A stretch of 64,000 nucleotides of DNA from Plumapathes pennacea (Eukaryota > Cnidaria > Anthozoa > Antipatharia > Myriopathidae): contig OZ038472.1 in assembly GCA_964036295.1 (NCBI GenBank), forward strand, positions 558,001 to 622,000, read 5' to 3'. Shown here piece after piece: positions 32,801 through 48,480 of this stretch. A program made the position numbers and the translations under genes. The first letter of the stretch is position 1. Each line of letters begins with the position of its first letter. Under the pieces are notes generated by a model that worked only from the letters and a program-made list of their open reading frames with translations, made no database searches and was not told where the DNA came from.

Positions 32801-34336
32801 GATCCATTCTTTGCTTTCTTTTATAATCTCTCAAATAAGCTTTTCTTTCCTCAACAGCTGAAGAATCACAATCTTTCTTGTTTGAGCAACTAACTGCATA
32901 AACAGTATTATCATTTTGATTTATATTATATTTTGTACTGCACTATTTACAGCATCATGACTGCAATCCTGGCTTTGAACACAATTATTTGTCACCAATG
33001 GAACATTTGAAACATAGTGAACCTAATCTAGGTGTCCAATGTACAAAAAGATTCTTCTTTGGAAGTTTCTGGATTCAACTAAAGAGTGCTTTCTGCACAA
33101 TTTTGAGCAGATTCTGTTATATGAATAATGTCTCACTAACTATAAAAGCAAAATAAAATTTTAAACAAAAACCATGTGAACCCTATCGACCAACAAGAAT
33201 GGGCGAGCTTTGAGCGGCAACGCTGCTTTGATTTATAAGTTTTACTAATATGAACATAAAGTTACAGTAGAGTATGAAGAGTTGGCCAGTTGGATGTTAT
33301 GATACAGTTACACATCAAGAAGCTACGGTAAGTTAGTAACCACACCTTCAGCCTTGAAATCAGGTATATCTGGAACATTGATTTCTCCATCATTATCCAA
33401 TTTATCCAGTGCAAGCTGAAAAAGTGAAAACAACACAAGAACAACAGAAAAAATGCGGCAATACAGTAAATACCAGTAATTGACCCTTGTAGATGATGTG
33501 CAATTTTTAACTCCAGGTTAAATATTTCTAAAGCAGATTGAATTTGCATTATTCTAGAAAAATGCATAAAACTGGGGAGATATTACTTGGACTGAAACGC
33601 AATCCCTTCTTTCTCTTCCGACACGCCGCGCACTTCACTCGCTCCAGTCTCCGGACACTTGTCGGAAGAGAAGGACTGCGTTGCAGTCTGGGAGATACTT
33701 AGATTTTAGAACATCAACTAATATATTTATATCACATGATTGCACTACATTTTCTGTACCTTAAGACAACCATCAAACAATTTGCACAGTCTGGCTTCTT
33801 GTGGCAGCTCATTTGGAATACTTTTGTAAAGTTCCTCTCCTGCAAGGGCGGCCTTCTTGAATATGCCTCCGTCTGGGTCGTACCTAGATTCCTCTGCCGG
33901 TGGGTCACATGACTTGAATTGAAAAAGATTGCAAGATAATAGTTTTGGCGGGAGGGCAGGAACCAAAGGAAATAACTTACTTAGTGACACAAGTCGTTTT
34001 CCTGTGCCACCCCACCCATCTGTAAAGTTTTTACCCGCTATCTTGCGGAAAAATAACGAGGGAAACAAGGCGATTTTCCCGCGATGTAGAAGTTCAACAA
34101 ACTACTTTAGCCTATTGCAGCATTCCGCAAATTCTATTCAAGGAGACAGGAGTAGAAATTTATCACCTTTGGAAAACAAAAAAAAGGAAGGAATATGAGT
34201 GTGCGTGTGTGTGTGTGTGCGGAAGATTTCCAAATAGCTTAGTGGGTCATGCGGTTTGGCTTACCTGGTCGCTAAGCCAACCAAACTGATCTACAACAAC
34301 CTCATCAAAACCATCCATAGCCAAAGTACTTTGCAC
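29827..34336 (-). CDS. DSN1-like kinetochore (MIS12 complex) protein, eight exons
   Basis: The exons are 34336-34265, 33912-33760, 33415-33346, 31402-31315, 31202-31134, 30955-30884, 30450-30306 and 29922-29827 (stop TAG). All phases agree. If translation begins at the in-frame ATG 34318 the protein has 248 residues; human DSN1 has 356. EELYKSIPNELPQEARLCKL, then FDGCLK and LALDKLDNDGEINVPDIPD, resembles the Mis13 head region. The rest is helical: EIGTAIQAIVEK, LKTEVDKWDKLLSGHQAKEK and VLFEKQQQLQQQIALQIHRV, ending VEKQLSSFSE, much like the DSN1 C-terminal coiled coil. DSN1 links the MIS12 complex to the inner centromere. The identity rests on pattern similarity, without alignment. The upstream exon 34736-34669 joins in frame, so this may be the C-terminal half of a larger fusion with the OTU-like gene. 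Confidence 0.6.
31440..31470. repeat. Short inverted repeat AAGCTCGCCT / AGGCGAGCTT
   Basis: An AAGCTCGCCTC arm and a complementary AAGGCGAGCTT arm are separated by about nine bases. A further GGGCGAGCTTTGAG copy occurs near 33201. These may mark the ends of a transposon inserted in the 2-kb intron, with the Helitron-like fragment inside it. Confidence 0.5.
32130..32930 (-). mobile_element. Helitron-like fragment (N-terminal cysteine-cluster region), decayed
   Basis: Minus-strand frames read KEKERQAKKRKREKDPDFVK (about 32680 downwards) and then, in another frame, CTCCDQLWYKADVIRCHEHS and EWICRTCHQNIKAGKMPSCA, followed by KANKMTFPHKP. This order (basic KEKER repeats, a CTCC cluster, then a C..CH...GK(V/M)P motif) is typical of the region upstream of the replication-helicase part in animal Helitron proteins. 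Stops and frame changes show it is dead. It sits inside an intron of the DSN1-like gene on the same strand. Confidence 0.6.
33591..33687. mobile_element. Short foldback element (about 97 bp)
   Basis: ACTGAAACGCAATCCCTTCT with TCTCTTCCGACA on the left pairs, with a few mismatches, with TGTCGGAAGAGAAGGA and CTGCGTTGCAGT on the right. It lies in an intron of the DSN1-like gene. Confidence 0.6.
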
Positions 34337-34462
34337 CTGTGTTTGAGATATAAACCAAATACGTGCTTTTTTACGTTCAAATACGTATGATAAGAAAACG
34401 TATTAGATAGTACGCGCGCTCTGATCGCCGGTAATTCCTTGTGCATTATAACGCACACATCA

Positions 34463-34582
34463 GGGTCCAGTTGCATAACAGATTAACGCCCGGAACCAGG
34501 CGTAAATAACAATAGAAATATATTAATTTCCATTGTTATAAACGCCTTGTCCCGAGCGTTAACATTTTATGCAACTGGGCCC
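34463..34582. mobile_element. MITE-like element with GGGTCCAGTTGCATAA terminal inverted repeats
   Basis: GGGTCCAGTTGCATAA at the left end pairs with TTATGCAACTGGGCCC at the right end. The inner part also pairs (GTTAACGCC-like arms around TAACAATAGAAATATATTAA). It is about 120 bp, non-coding, and sits between two in-phase exons. Confidence 0.7.
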
Positions 34583-34668
34583 AGAGGAGGCCCTCAATGT
34601 TGCCAGCACAACGTGTCCTTGTCATTTTTGCCAGGCTTTAACGCAAGTGAGGAGTTCATGTAACTTAC

Positions 34669-38973
<4,305 letters not shown>

Positions 38974-38989
38974 GGCTAATTCCTTCTTT

Positions 38990-39600
38990 GAGAGTTCACG
39001 TTTTCGATTCGAAACACCAAATATCTTCTTTGTATTGCACACACGTAGTCCACGGGAAACTAGACTGGCGTCAATGGTTGGTGTATTGCACTTTTATAAG
39101 AACCTGTGAATAACTTGTGAAATTCCACGTGAAAAAAACCCGTGAACTTGTGAAAGCGTGCATGTTCACATGTTGCAAAAGATGTAAAAATGCCTGTGAA
39201 CTTTCTGTCAAAATAAAACCTGTGAAAAGGCATATGAAAAATTCCAGAATATCTGTGCTTCTTTCACAGGTTTTTTCAAGAGTTTTCTCACAAGTATAAA
39301 TTTCTAGAAACCTGTGAAAGCGTATTTTATGTTCACGGGGACTTTCACAGGTGTTTTTTTCTGCAGAAACCTGCACGTGAAAATGACCCCGTGAAAAAAC
39401 CTGTGGGTTTTGTTTTTCATTTCCCCAACTTTTCACAGGTTTTTTTCAAGGTTTTATTCACTGGTGGTTTTTCTGTAGAAATCGGCCGGCTTGTGAAAAT
39501 TATCCCGTGAAAAAACCTGTGAATTGTTTTTTCATTTCGTTTTGTTGACCTTTCCAGGTTTTTTCACAAGCTTTCAATACGTGAAAATTAACCACTTGAG
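38990..39600. repeat. Region saturated with CCTGTGAA / TTCACAGG motifs on both strands
   Basis: CCTGTGAA-type words (CCTGTGAA, CCCGTGAA, CTTGTGAA and their complements) recur about 20 times between 39104 and 39575, in direct and inverted orientation, separated mostly by A or T runs. It looks like a foldback-rich repeat rather than coding DNA and lies upstream of the OTU-like gene start. Confidence 0.65.
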
Positions 39601-40602
39601 CAGGAAATTAAATTTAACTGCTGTTTATTTTTCACCAATACGGAAAATCATTGTGAGGAATGTGAGAAACTCCAAGGAGAAATCTTTTTGCACGTGCTGA
39701 TGAACTAACGACTTTACTCATTGAAGTTGCGTTGGCAAAAAACACGCATATTGGGGGCCGCTTCATAATATCCAAGCCATTTTCAGTAAAAACAATCACA
39801 CAACTCATCGTTTTAGGGACGTGGACGACAAAAGACAAAAACACATCTAAACTAACTACGCCTCCAAATCAAAATGTTTTACTGTAGACGTACGAGTCCT
39901 AAGAGCCACGCCAGATGGGCTAATTTCAATTTGCTACAAAATGAACGTGTAACATGATGTAAATTGATAGCTGTTGGAATGGAGTTCAAAGGAGAAATTG
40001 TGCTTTGGCCGCTTTCAGGAATGAGAATGACAACGTAAAGACAAAGCAAGGAAGAATAATTTACACCTTTAATAAAAACAAAAAGACGCAGAAACCAAAA
40101 TACATATAACTAATTCAGTACAACTGTTACAGGTCCGTAATTTTTTAAAAGTTTAAAGAGACCGACATACTTGTAGTTAGCAAACTCAATACTTGGGTTG
40201 CATATTAGACTATAGGTCAATGTAATACGTCATTTTACGGAGCTTGCACGATCATCTTGAACTAAACACTGGCTATTAAACGTAAGTGATGTAAAAAATT
40301 ACTGCTGTGATGCCACTTTTGACCAAAGCTTTGTGGAACACACTCCCATGTGATACAAAGGTGACAGACCTTTTCTTAAACATGCATGCAGAATCAAGCA
40401 ATCAGTGGTTCCTAGAGGAAGAAATGAAAGGAATATCCAATCAAATTTCTATTTTCCTACTATCACTCTCTTCAATATTCTTTTGTCCACCGGGTTGGTA
40501 ACGTTGCCTTCTTCAAAATTAAAAATAGAATAAAATAAAAACACAGCTTCCCTTCCTCTTGACATAATGCTCTTCATTCAAAGTAAATCAAGAGAGCCTT
40601 AC
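39601..40602. other. Non-coding stretch, possibly holding the last TMEM198 exon
   Basis: No convincing gene is visible. On the minus strand an acceptor-like TTTTGAAG at about 40515 is followed by a short frame ending in TGA at about 40480, which could be the missing final TMEM198 exon, but support is weak. Confidence 0.3.
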
Positions 40603-43142
40603 CCTTTCTCCAGTCCGTGGCTTACGCCTGGAGTAGTAAGCTGAAAATAAAAATAAAATAAAAAACATAACTCGTGCTTCATCCATTCAAGAGAGACGGA
40701 GTGCAATGCAGGGCAGAAACTTGGAATTAATGGATAGGAAGTGGGAGTAAAGGATACAGGAAGCGGGAACTTGAAACCTCCACCTCTACCATATGGGATG
40801 GGGTAGAACAACTGTTTGTTCATTTTGAAGTTGTTTTCAGCGAGGTATACCTGCTTTATGGTCGGCACCCGTAGCTGTGCAACAGTACTGAACCACCAAG
40901 CCCGCTATGAACATGACAGGAATGGCCCCCAGAAGAGTCCAGGTGTACCAGCACTGAGGTAGCACAGACTTCTCAAAATGGCCTGATATAGAAAAGAACG
41001 AAAACACCTCATATAAAAAAATGTTGTAAAAAGAGGAAAGGTCAGCTGTTAGCATTACCGTAAACCTCCAGTCAACCAACCAGTGCAGGTTGAAGCAGAA
41101 GACATCTCAAAAGATTGTACAGGCCAACACTCTGTATAGCCTCGGCTTAATCTTTGGCATATCAACCCCGACCTCAACCTACTGTAAAATTAATTTTAAT
41201 AATTGAGAAATAAAAAAAGTGTAAAATGAACTAGATGCTTCCAAAAAAAAAAATGTTGATCACATACCATTGAGCAGCTTTACTGTGTAATATAGCACTG
41301 TTCCATTCTCCACAAAGTAGTCGATCCCACTGACAAGGCTGAAGGCTCCCAGAAATGATGAAGCCAGGACAGTAAACAGCTAGGATGTAATATATAAAAT
41401 ACCAAGTTACAGTAACTGAATGGATGTTTTGTGCAAAACAATCCGTGTTTCATTTCACAGACTGATCAACATGGAAGTGATGTTGTTCAACTGCTGCCAT
41501 CAGAGCCAATTATACTTGCACACATTTGCAAACTCTAGTATCCCGAGTATTTCATTCTACTATATATTTTACATTGGTCATCAGTGAACATTTGTCCTAC
41601 ATACACACAATATATACCTATGCATAGCCGTGGATTAATTCTTAAATCTGATTCCCAAACCTTTTGAGCCCACAGGATAGCAATTCCTCCAGCCAAAGCG
41701 AATGCAACCAGGATAAGGTAGGGTACCCAGTTGTGCTCTGATAGATATTCTGAATGCTTGTACAGCAAAGGAAGGATGGTCAAACCCAAAAACCAACCCA
41801 TGGCTGCTCCTGTAATGGGAAAACACAAAGAACAGTAAATTATTATAATAGGAGTGAGCCTACAACAGAGTTTTTCGACCTTGTGAGAAGTTTGTGTTGT
41901 AGCATATTTAACAGGCCCAGTCTCATAACTAAAATGACAAAAATATATTAACACTGTCAGTGACTTACTTGATTCATGTATTCTAAATTTATTTATAAAC
42001 ATAGGTTTGGTACATTAGAATAACATTGTTTATACTAATTGTACTGTAGGGCCTAACACAGACACTTTCGCCCAATGTCTTCACTGTATACAAAACTTAC
42101 CAAGGACAAAGAGACCCAAGTAGAAAACACACACAGTCAACAGACCAACGACCAGTCCAGCACCAGCACTGATCCCCAGAAATACCTGATTAGAAGCGCA
42201 TGATCCACAAATAAATATCATTTGGGGAACTCATTCATACAGTAAAGAAGCTGAATATATAACCAGCTTTGGAATATTGAAGAAAATGATAAGGCAACTT
42301 TGTTCTGTACATTCCAATGTCAGTGAGTCATACATTGAGATGAAGCGAGTTTGTGGGAGCTATAGAGAAGGAAAGCTCATACAGAAACATGAAGCTTCCA
42401 GCTGTGCATAACAAGGGACAGTTGTCAGGTTGTTTTTACTATACTGTACTTACACACAAACTGCTGACTACATTCTCATACATTGAGGTGAATAATGTGA
42501 GATAATTGAACACAGTACCTGCTCCTTGTGCTCCAAAACTTTGCCAGATAGGTGTTGTGTCAAATACTCTGAGCACAGCATGTACGAGATGAAAAATCCT
42601 GACAAGAATCCACTCAGGAAAAGCAGCAGTTTGAACAGGCGATACCCTACAAAGTGAAATATTAAATATTTTTAGTGTGGAATCTAGTTCTATGGCCCTA
42701 GACAACTTGAACCTCTCTATGACTTAAACCAATAGTCATTCCCCTTTGACTTGCTAACACTGTAATTTTACCCCCCAATAACTTGGAACTACTCATAACT
42801 CAAACCACTTTTTGTTTCCTTCAAAGATTCCAGTTATCGACATTCCACTGTATGTTCAATTAAGACGTTCATAAAGTGTCCAGTTTAAATCTTTTTAATT
42901 GAGAACTCCTACAATATTCTCCAACAAAAGTTAAGTAACAAAAGACTACTGTAGGATAATCCTTAGCTTTTTAACTCACCAAAGAAGCACATAACAATCC
43001 CAAGAACAATGGCAATTCCAGAAAGGACACTGTCTTGAACATCATAAGAGTTATGCAGCTCACAGTCATCATTGTTTGGCTTGGCTAATGGTAAAGTTGG
43101 AGCAGACGTGGCAACCAAGAGAGCGAATTGTCTTCCATCCAT
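40603..43142 (-). CDS. TMEM198: TMEM198-like multi-pass membrane protein (seven coding exons found)
   Basis: The exons are 43142-42980, 42646-42519, 42185-42101, 41809-41661, 41379-41268, 40982-40851 and 40640-40603, all GT-AG and in phase, giving 269 residues so far. The last exon with the stop was not securely found. Seven hydrophobic helices are evident: VLSGIAIVLGIVMCFFGYRL, LLLFLSGFLSGFFISYML, VFLGISAGAGLVVGLLTVCV, FYLGLFVLGAAMGWFLGLTI, VPYLILVAFALAGGIAILWA, LFTVLASSFLGAFSLVSGID, and WTLLGAIPVMFIAGLVVQY. The G-rich pattern and FSGFF..YML..EYL are those of the TMEM198/DUF4203 family. Vertebrate TMEM198 promotes LRP6 phosphorylation in Wnt signalling. The N-terminus is short and polar; the C-terminal end is basic (AYYSRRKPRTGER) and presumably cytoplasmic. 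Confidence 0.87.
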
Positions 43143-43270
43143 CTTGCATGTGCTGTATTGTTCAGATCAATAAGGAGTGATGCAATGTTCTTCAATACTC
43201 CAGAGTTAGTAGAATTGCATCAGACTGAAAAGGGAAACAAAGAGCAAATATAGAATACCCGTCCACTCAC

Positions 43271-43513
43271 AGGCTCCCCAATCTTACTGTATGAGTTGAA
43301 AAAAAAAAAGCTTTCAAATTAAAGAAATACTTCACCTATGTAATATATATACAGACTGAATCAGCACCAAATGAAAATCGCTCAAAACGGCTTGAAACTG
43401 CTCAGAGATGATACACAAGAAATAAAAGCACACAAGGAACAACATAGGTGAAGTATTTCTTTAATTTGAAAACTTTTTTTTTTTTCAACTCATACAGTAA
43501 GATTGGGGAGCCT
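43271..43513. mobile_element. Foldback element with ~70-bp near-perfect inverted arms
   Basis: AGGCTCCCCAATCTTACTGT (43271 on) runs into an A tract and TTAAAGAAATACTTCACCTATGT. The right arm (about 43446-43513) is its reverse complement, ending GATTGGGGAGCCT. A loop of about 100 bases separates them. It lies about 130 bases upstream of the TMEM198 start codon, in its promoter or 5' UTR. Confidence 0.85.
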
Positions 43514-44200
43514 GTGGTCCACTTATAAAATCTAATGAAATTCTAATGTAATTCTTTGTAGAACGAGGCAATGATATTCAATAGACTGTATTGTTATGGA
43601 AAGCAGTGGCCGGGTATTCTCTACTTTAGCGCTTATTTCATTTGAAAATTCTCAGCAATCATCCTTGAAACCCTTCGCTGTCAATAGTGACACAAAAACA
43701 TCCATTTTCAAACTTTTTTCTTTCTTTTAGGTGGTAACGCTGTATTTGCAATCATCGTCACATAACCACACTATAATCACCGATAGCCATGCATCAGCAT
43801 CGGGGAATTTGTTGCTCTAAAATATGTTTCAAAAGATGGAAACACATTGGCGTACAGTACTTTCACTTTCATGTAGTGAATCATGAAATTATGAAAAAAC
43901 ATATTCTTCCAGTAGCAAACAATTTCTGCAATCTAACTATAGAGGTGTAAATTATAATGAACAAAGCGTGAAGAGCTCAAGAGCTTGCTGGCTCGCCATA
44001 AATTAAATCTATTTCTAAAGCTCAAAATATACAATTACACTCACCTTCTGACAGCATTTGTTTGAATAATTTCATCGGTCACGTGAAAATGATGTCATAG
44101 GTTTGTACTGTATGGCAAGAAATATATTTGTGGTAACATACTGTAAACATTGCGGTAGAATCGCTGCTTTGTTTGGCCGTAAATTTCGAGGTATCATAGG
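43514..44200. other. Non-coding stretch
   Basis: AT-rich, with no exon or repeat that I can support. Confidence 0.35.
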
Positions 44201-44640
44201 GTTGTGCCTAAATCGTACCAACGGGAAGGACAGCCGCGCAAGACTGAAAACGAGTTTAGACCCGATCGCCTCACGACCGAGAATCGGACGATGTCGGTAA
44301 ATCCAAGATGGCTGTCTTCTGTGTATTTCATCGAACGATGAAATGAACAAGCCTTATCGAGTTAAGTGAAATAACATCGCTTCCTTTCATCATAGTTTAG
44401 ACGATTATAATACATATGTATATATGGTTCAATATGTATTATAATCGTCTAAACTATGATGAAAGGAAGCGATGTTATTTCACTTAACTCAATAAGGCTT
44501 GTTCATTTCATCGTTCGATGAAATACACAGAAGACAGGATTTACCGACATCGTCCGATTTTCGGTCGTGAGGCGATCGGATCTAAACTCGTTTTCAGTCT
44601 TGCGCGGCTGTCCTTCCCGTTGGTACGATTTAGGCACAAC
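44201..44640. mobile_element. 440-bp foldback transposon with ~210-bp inverted arms
   Basis: GTTGTGCCTAAATCGTACCA at 44201 is the reverse complement of TGGTACGATTTAGGCACAAC ending at 44640. The arms match almost throughout and meet near 44420 at a TATGTATATATGG-type centre. The left arm carries AATCCAAGATGGCTGTC where the right arm lacks about 11 of those bases; the copy at 58537-58760 keeps them. The outer end carries GTACCAACGGGAAGGACA, also found in the hairpins at 58.25-58.5 kb. No coding capacity. Confidence 0.88.
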
Positions 44641-44648
44641 CATGAAAC

Positions 44649-45148
44649 ATGGCGACGGAGGAAACGAAGAAGGTAAAATCCTTGAGTTATTGGCCTGAAA
44701 TTAAACCATCCGTGTTCTGTCGAGTCATAGTTTCGTGCACTGCAGCAATAAGAACGTGATTGTTTGCATATTTGTGTTTTCATTCTTGCAATAGGTGCAT
44801 ATTTTAATATTTTGTTTGCTCGAGTAGCCATGTGGAATGCATATATTCAAAATAAAAACACAGAATGTTTATCTGGCGTTGCAGATCCTTTTACAGCTTG
44901 GTGACAGACGCCAAGTGGTTGAAGTCCAGCATTTCAAGTCTCTTGAGGACCTAAATCAATATACAAAAGCTCATTTTGACGTTTCGCAAAATAGGCGAAT
45001 ATATTTTCAAAGATTCGAGAGCGATTGGAACGAATATGTAGAAATATCTGATCTACATGATTTAAACAACAAGGACAAGATGATTGCCATTCTCAATGTC
45101 AACGTGAAGAGTACAGACGGCGACTCGGGCGGCGACGCAACTGCACAG
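44649..45148 (+). CDS. Unidentified protein, first two exons (possible ubiquitin-fold domain)
   Basis: Exon 1 is 44649-44672 (MATEETKK, then GTAAAA donor). Exon 2 is 44885-45148, phase 0 at both ends, encoding ILLQLGDRRQVVEVQHFKSL, EDLNQYTKAHFDVSQNRRIY and FQRFESDWNEYVEISDLHDL, then NNKDKMIAILNV and a Ser/Asp/Gly-rich end before GTATTC. Length and pattern (an N-terminal strand pair, then a helix SLEDLNQYTKAHF) suggest a PB1/ubiquitin-like fold, but no named family is recognised. Exon 1 begins nine bases after the foldback transposon ends, so its promoter may lie in or beyond the element. Later exons were not found with confidence; an ATG frame at about 45810 followed by an exon near 45960-46060 is a weak candidate. 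Confidence 0.5.
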
Positions 45149-46799
45149 GTATTCAAATTATAAATAAATATACTCATATTGACTTGATGTTAGTTTACAT
45201 ATTTTGAAGTTGCTCACGTTGAACACAAAATAGAGGCTGCTTTTGAAATAATATTTAAATGATATTATCTCTTATAAATTGACAAGCTTCTCTATACCGA
45301 CGATGATGAATAAAACATAAGATGGCATAATCCTTGATAAATTAGCAATTGAGTCATGTCCTTATGATCTGCAGGCTGTGACAACAGGACAACAGTGCGA
45401 AGTAATAAACTTGTTTGTACAAGGGGCACAAAAGCCATGATATTTCGACTTTTTTTAGTGTGTTTTAAACTGTTTTCCACTAATTTACATATAAGTTATC
45501 AGGTTTCGCTCTCATGCCTACTCAGTAACCTCCCTGCTTTAGAGCAGTAGGCACATGTACTTTTTAGATATCTATTTTTTAGTTATATGGCGGTGGCTGT
45601 TTACTTATAACCCAAAAAACCCCACCCAACCTCGTGCACTTTTTGTTCATGCATCCCATGCTGCTTTGTTCATGCATCCAACTGACAAGTGTGTCAAAAC
45701 TGGCTTGACTGCATTTTTCACACCTTTCGTTCCATCATGCACAGAAGTCATTTGTGCGAAGACTCCAACAAAGATGGATGTGTTTGTGAGAAGAGATTTG
45801 TAAACCAAAAATGGCAGAGCGAGCGAAAGTCAGGCTTTCTGGTGAGTCTTACTAAGTTGAAACTTGTGACATACAAATGAATGAAACGAACTTACGCTTA
45901 GCTTTATGCCTGTCTTTGAAACATTCCAGGTTATTTAATACATTTCTCTCTTTTCTCGCAGAGCTTTCATACCACGCAGCTTTCAGGACAGTGGAAAAGA
46001 GGCATGGCACATGGACTTGACTCAAAGTTTAGAAGGATTATTTGGCTGGAGATGGCTTCAAGTGGAAGATGAATGTAGAAATGTATTGAACAGAAAACTG
46101 TAAGCTCTGATATGTTATTCTACAGTCATGTATGATGTTATTTACTTTGTCTTTGAAAGAGGTGCTCTAAACGTTCTCAGTGAGTCCTATTCTCTCAAAG
46201 ACTTTATTTTACATTAATTTGTGGACATGAACGTTTTTAAATGGAGGGCACTTTTGAATTTTATATTTTATATTTTATACTTAGTGTTTGCTGCACTACG
46301 TTGGGCAAAAACCTAATTTGCTGTCTGTCACATACGTGTGAACAGCTTGCTTTTTTTATTAGATAGATTTAATCCAAAGTGCCAAAATTTCCAGGTCTGC
46401 TACGATATTATGCAGAAAAATCCCAAATGATAAGTTGTGCAAACAATACAGATATTGGCTGCTGAAAGCAATGATGTCTAATCAGTTTGGTTGACAAAGA
46501 ATTATTGCTTTGCCTGTGTTTTTATTTTTCAGGTGTCAACTTTTTTGCTGTTGTTTTTCTAAAACGTTCTCAATTGACACTGCCACAAATGTAGTGTAGC
46601 GCAAGTTGTGCCCTCTGGCCTTCCACCAGAAGTTATGTGCAACTCTCTTCTTTTTTTTGTTTTTCAGTTCTTACTGAGGCACAACTTCTAAATCATTTAA
46701 TGAAAAATGGCTCAAGAAAGATAAGTGAAGTGTTTTAGATTTTTTACCATTCTGTCATACCACAAGCATCCTGGGCCTCAGCAACTTTATGTTAGGAAT

Positions 46800-47120
46800 G
46801 CTTATCCAAAGGGCGAGCTTGTTTGAGGGGAGGCCCTTATTAAATCTTCCCTAGTCATTTACTTTTGCAATGCGTATCATTTGCTTATGAACAACAAAGC
46901 AGTTCGTATAGATCTATTAATAGCGACATACTTTAAAGCATAAAACATCGATTTTGATTTTTGATGGTGCTAATTTACCATCAGTGCAAAAACGACAAAG
47001 TCTGTAAAGGAGAGGAGGCACTTATTTAAAATTTTGGCCAAGAGGGGGGGGGGGGGGGGGGGTGGGTGGTGGTGGTCATCTATTAGAGTGGGGCACTTAT
47101 TCGAAGATCTTCAGTGTGAC
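46800..47120. repeat. Dispersed repeat with GAGGC(A/C)CTTATT units and a poly-G tract
   Basis: Three GAGGCCCTTATT / GAGGCACTTATT / GGGGCACTTATT blocks occur at about 46832, 47016 and 47092, with a run of about 17 G at 47046-47062. The rest of 45149-47300 shows no supported exon beyond the weak candidates noted for the preceding gene. Confidence 0.5.
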
Positions 47121-47559
47121 CATTTGTTAGAACCTTGTGCAATTTGTCACAGCAGTTGATCCGGGTCAGTCTCTCTTATGAGAGAGCACTTTTCTGAAGT
47201 CTTCCCAAAATTACAAAATTCCCTCCAAAATTTCCTAAATAGGTAGATAATATATTATTGAAACTTGGTTTGTAGCACTGTTCTTGGCCACTGGAAATTG
47301 ATGCACTTTTAAATGTGGCTAAATGTAATTTAGGCAAAGTTAACCACGAGGCAATTGCTGGTCAGCAGTCGCTCCCCGCAGCAGGGGGTGTCCCATGGCA
47401 TTCTGGGGCTTTGCGCGGTTTGTGGCATTTGCAGTTTGCTTGCAGATCGTTGCAGATCTCTTGCTTGGCTCTAAGTTTGCGATGTTGCGTCAAACTCGTA
47501 ATAGTCTTGATAGTGCTTACTCTTTGGCCATGGCGTCGAGTGCTTCGACTCTACCACGA

Positions 47560-48480
47560 CTTTGTCTTCTCTGGTGACAGCTCCTCCTTCGCTGCCACGC
47601 TCTGATCCTAGTCCTTTGCCGGAGTTCATCACCTCTTGTGGCTGCAGTTCGTGTTGCGTTAGCTGCCGATTTGCCACCCGCTGGACCTGCGGCCTTGTCG
47701 CAATTGGCATCTGTTTTACCAATCGTGAGTTCGATCACACCTGTTCGTGTGCCTGTTGTTGCTCCATCTTGTTTGGCGTGGGGTGGCCTCTCCAACGGAG
47801 CCGGAGTGTCTCAATCTACAAGCTTCCTCCGCCCCTTCTGTTCAAGGTAGGTCGGTTGCTGTGCCCTCATTGGGAACACTTACTCCCTTGCCATTCTGCC
47901 TATTGCTGTGTTGTCCAACTCTGTGTCGTCGTTCGTCCAAAACCCGTTCCACGTGGCTACCTCTGCTCACGTTCCTAGTTTGGCCCCACCCATTTTTCAA
48001 CAACCCTTTGTCGTTGGTCCCAGTTTCTCTTCTGTACCTGCAAAGCTGGTGGCACAAACTGTGACGGGCAAATTCGTGGATTTCAGCGACCTTCTCTAGG
48101 TGAATTTGTCAGAAGTTGAACCCGAGCCTCAACTGCTGTTTGATAGGCATGCCATTCTCACCTCCACTCCCAAGAGACAACGCCGGCACATCAAGGGCAT
48201 TGTGTCTTGGATTGAAGCGTTCTCAGTTTTTCCTTGGTCCTTGTTTTCTCACTTCCAACATCGCTGGCGTGATTTAACGAGCTACAAGCTTCTAATCCTC
48301 CGTACTTACTGGCAATTTGCCGGTCGTGTTTGGTTGGCCTATGATTGTGCCATTTGCCAGCATGCCGCCGCCACGAAGCTGCAGGATTGGTCAAGCATGG
48401 ATGTCCAGCTGTTCAATTTCCATTCAGTGGGTGCCTCGCCCTGGATCTGTTCTGTATCCCGTCTTAGCGGAGTTTAGCGA
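47560..48480 (+). pseudogene. DIRS gag-like region, frameshifted
   Basis: Successive frames contain VAQTVTGKFVDFSDLL, LLFDRHAILTSTPKRQRRHI, KGIVSWIEAFSVFPWSLFSH and FQHRWRDLTSYKLLILRTYW, then AAATKLQDWSSMDVQLFNFH. This is typical of DIRS gag proteins in cnidarian genomes (from memory of the family, not a search). A stop separates the first two parts. A Cys-rich stretch follows (CSAPYSSCRFAHKCSSCSGL, then H), resembling a zinc knuckle. Confidence 0.75.

Noticed and set aside
32130-32930. Treating the CTCC cysteine cluster as a host zinc-finger exon of the DSN1-like gene
   Set aside because: The frame is broken, phases do not match the neighbouring exons, and the pattern is that of Helitron proteins.
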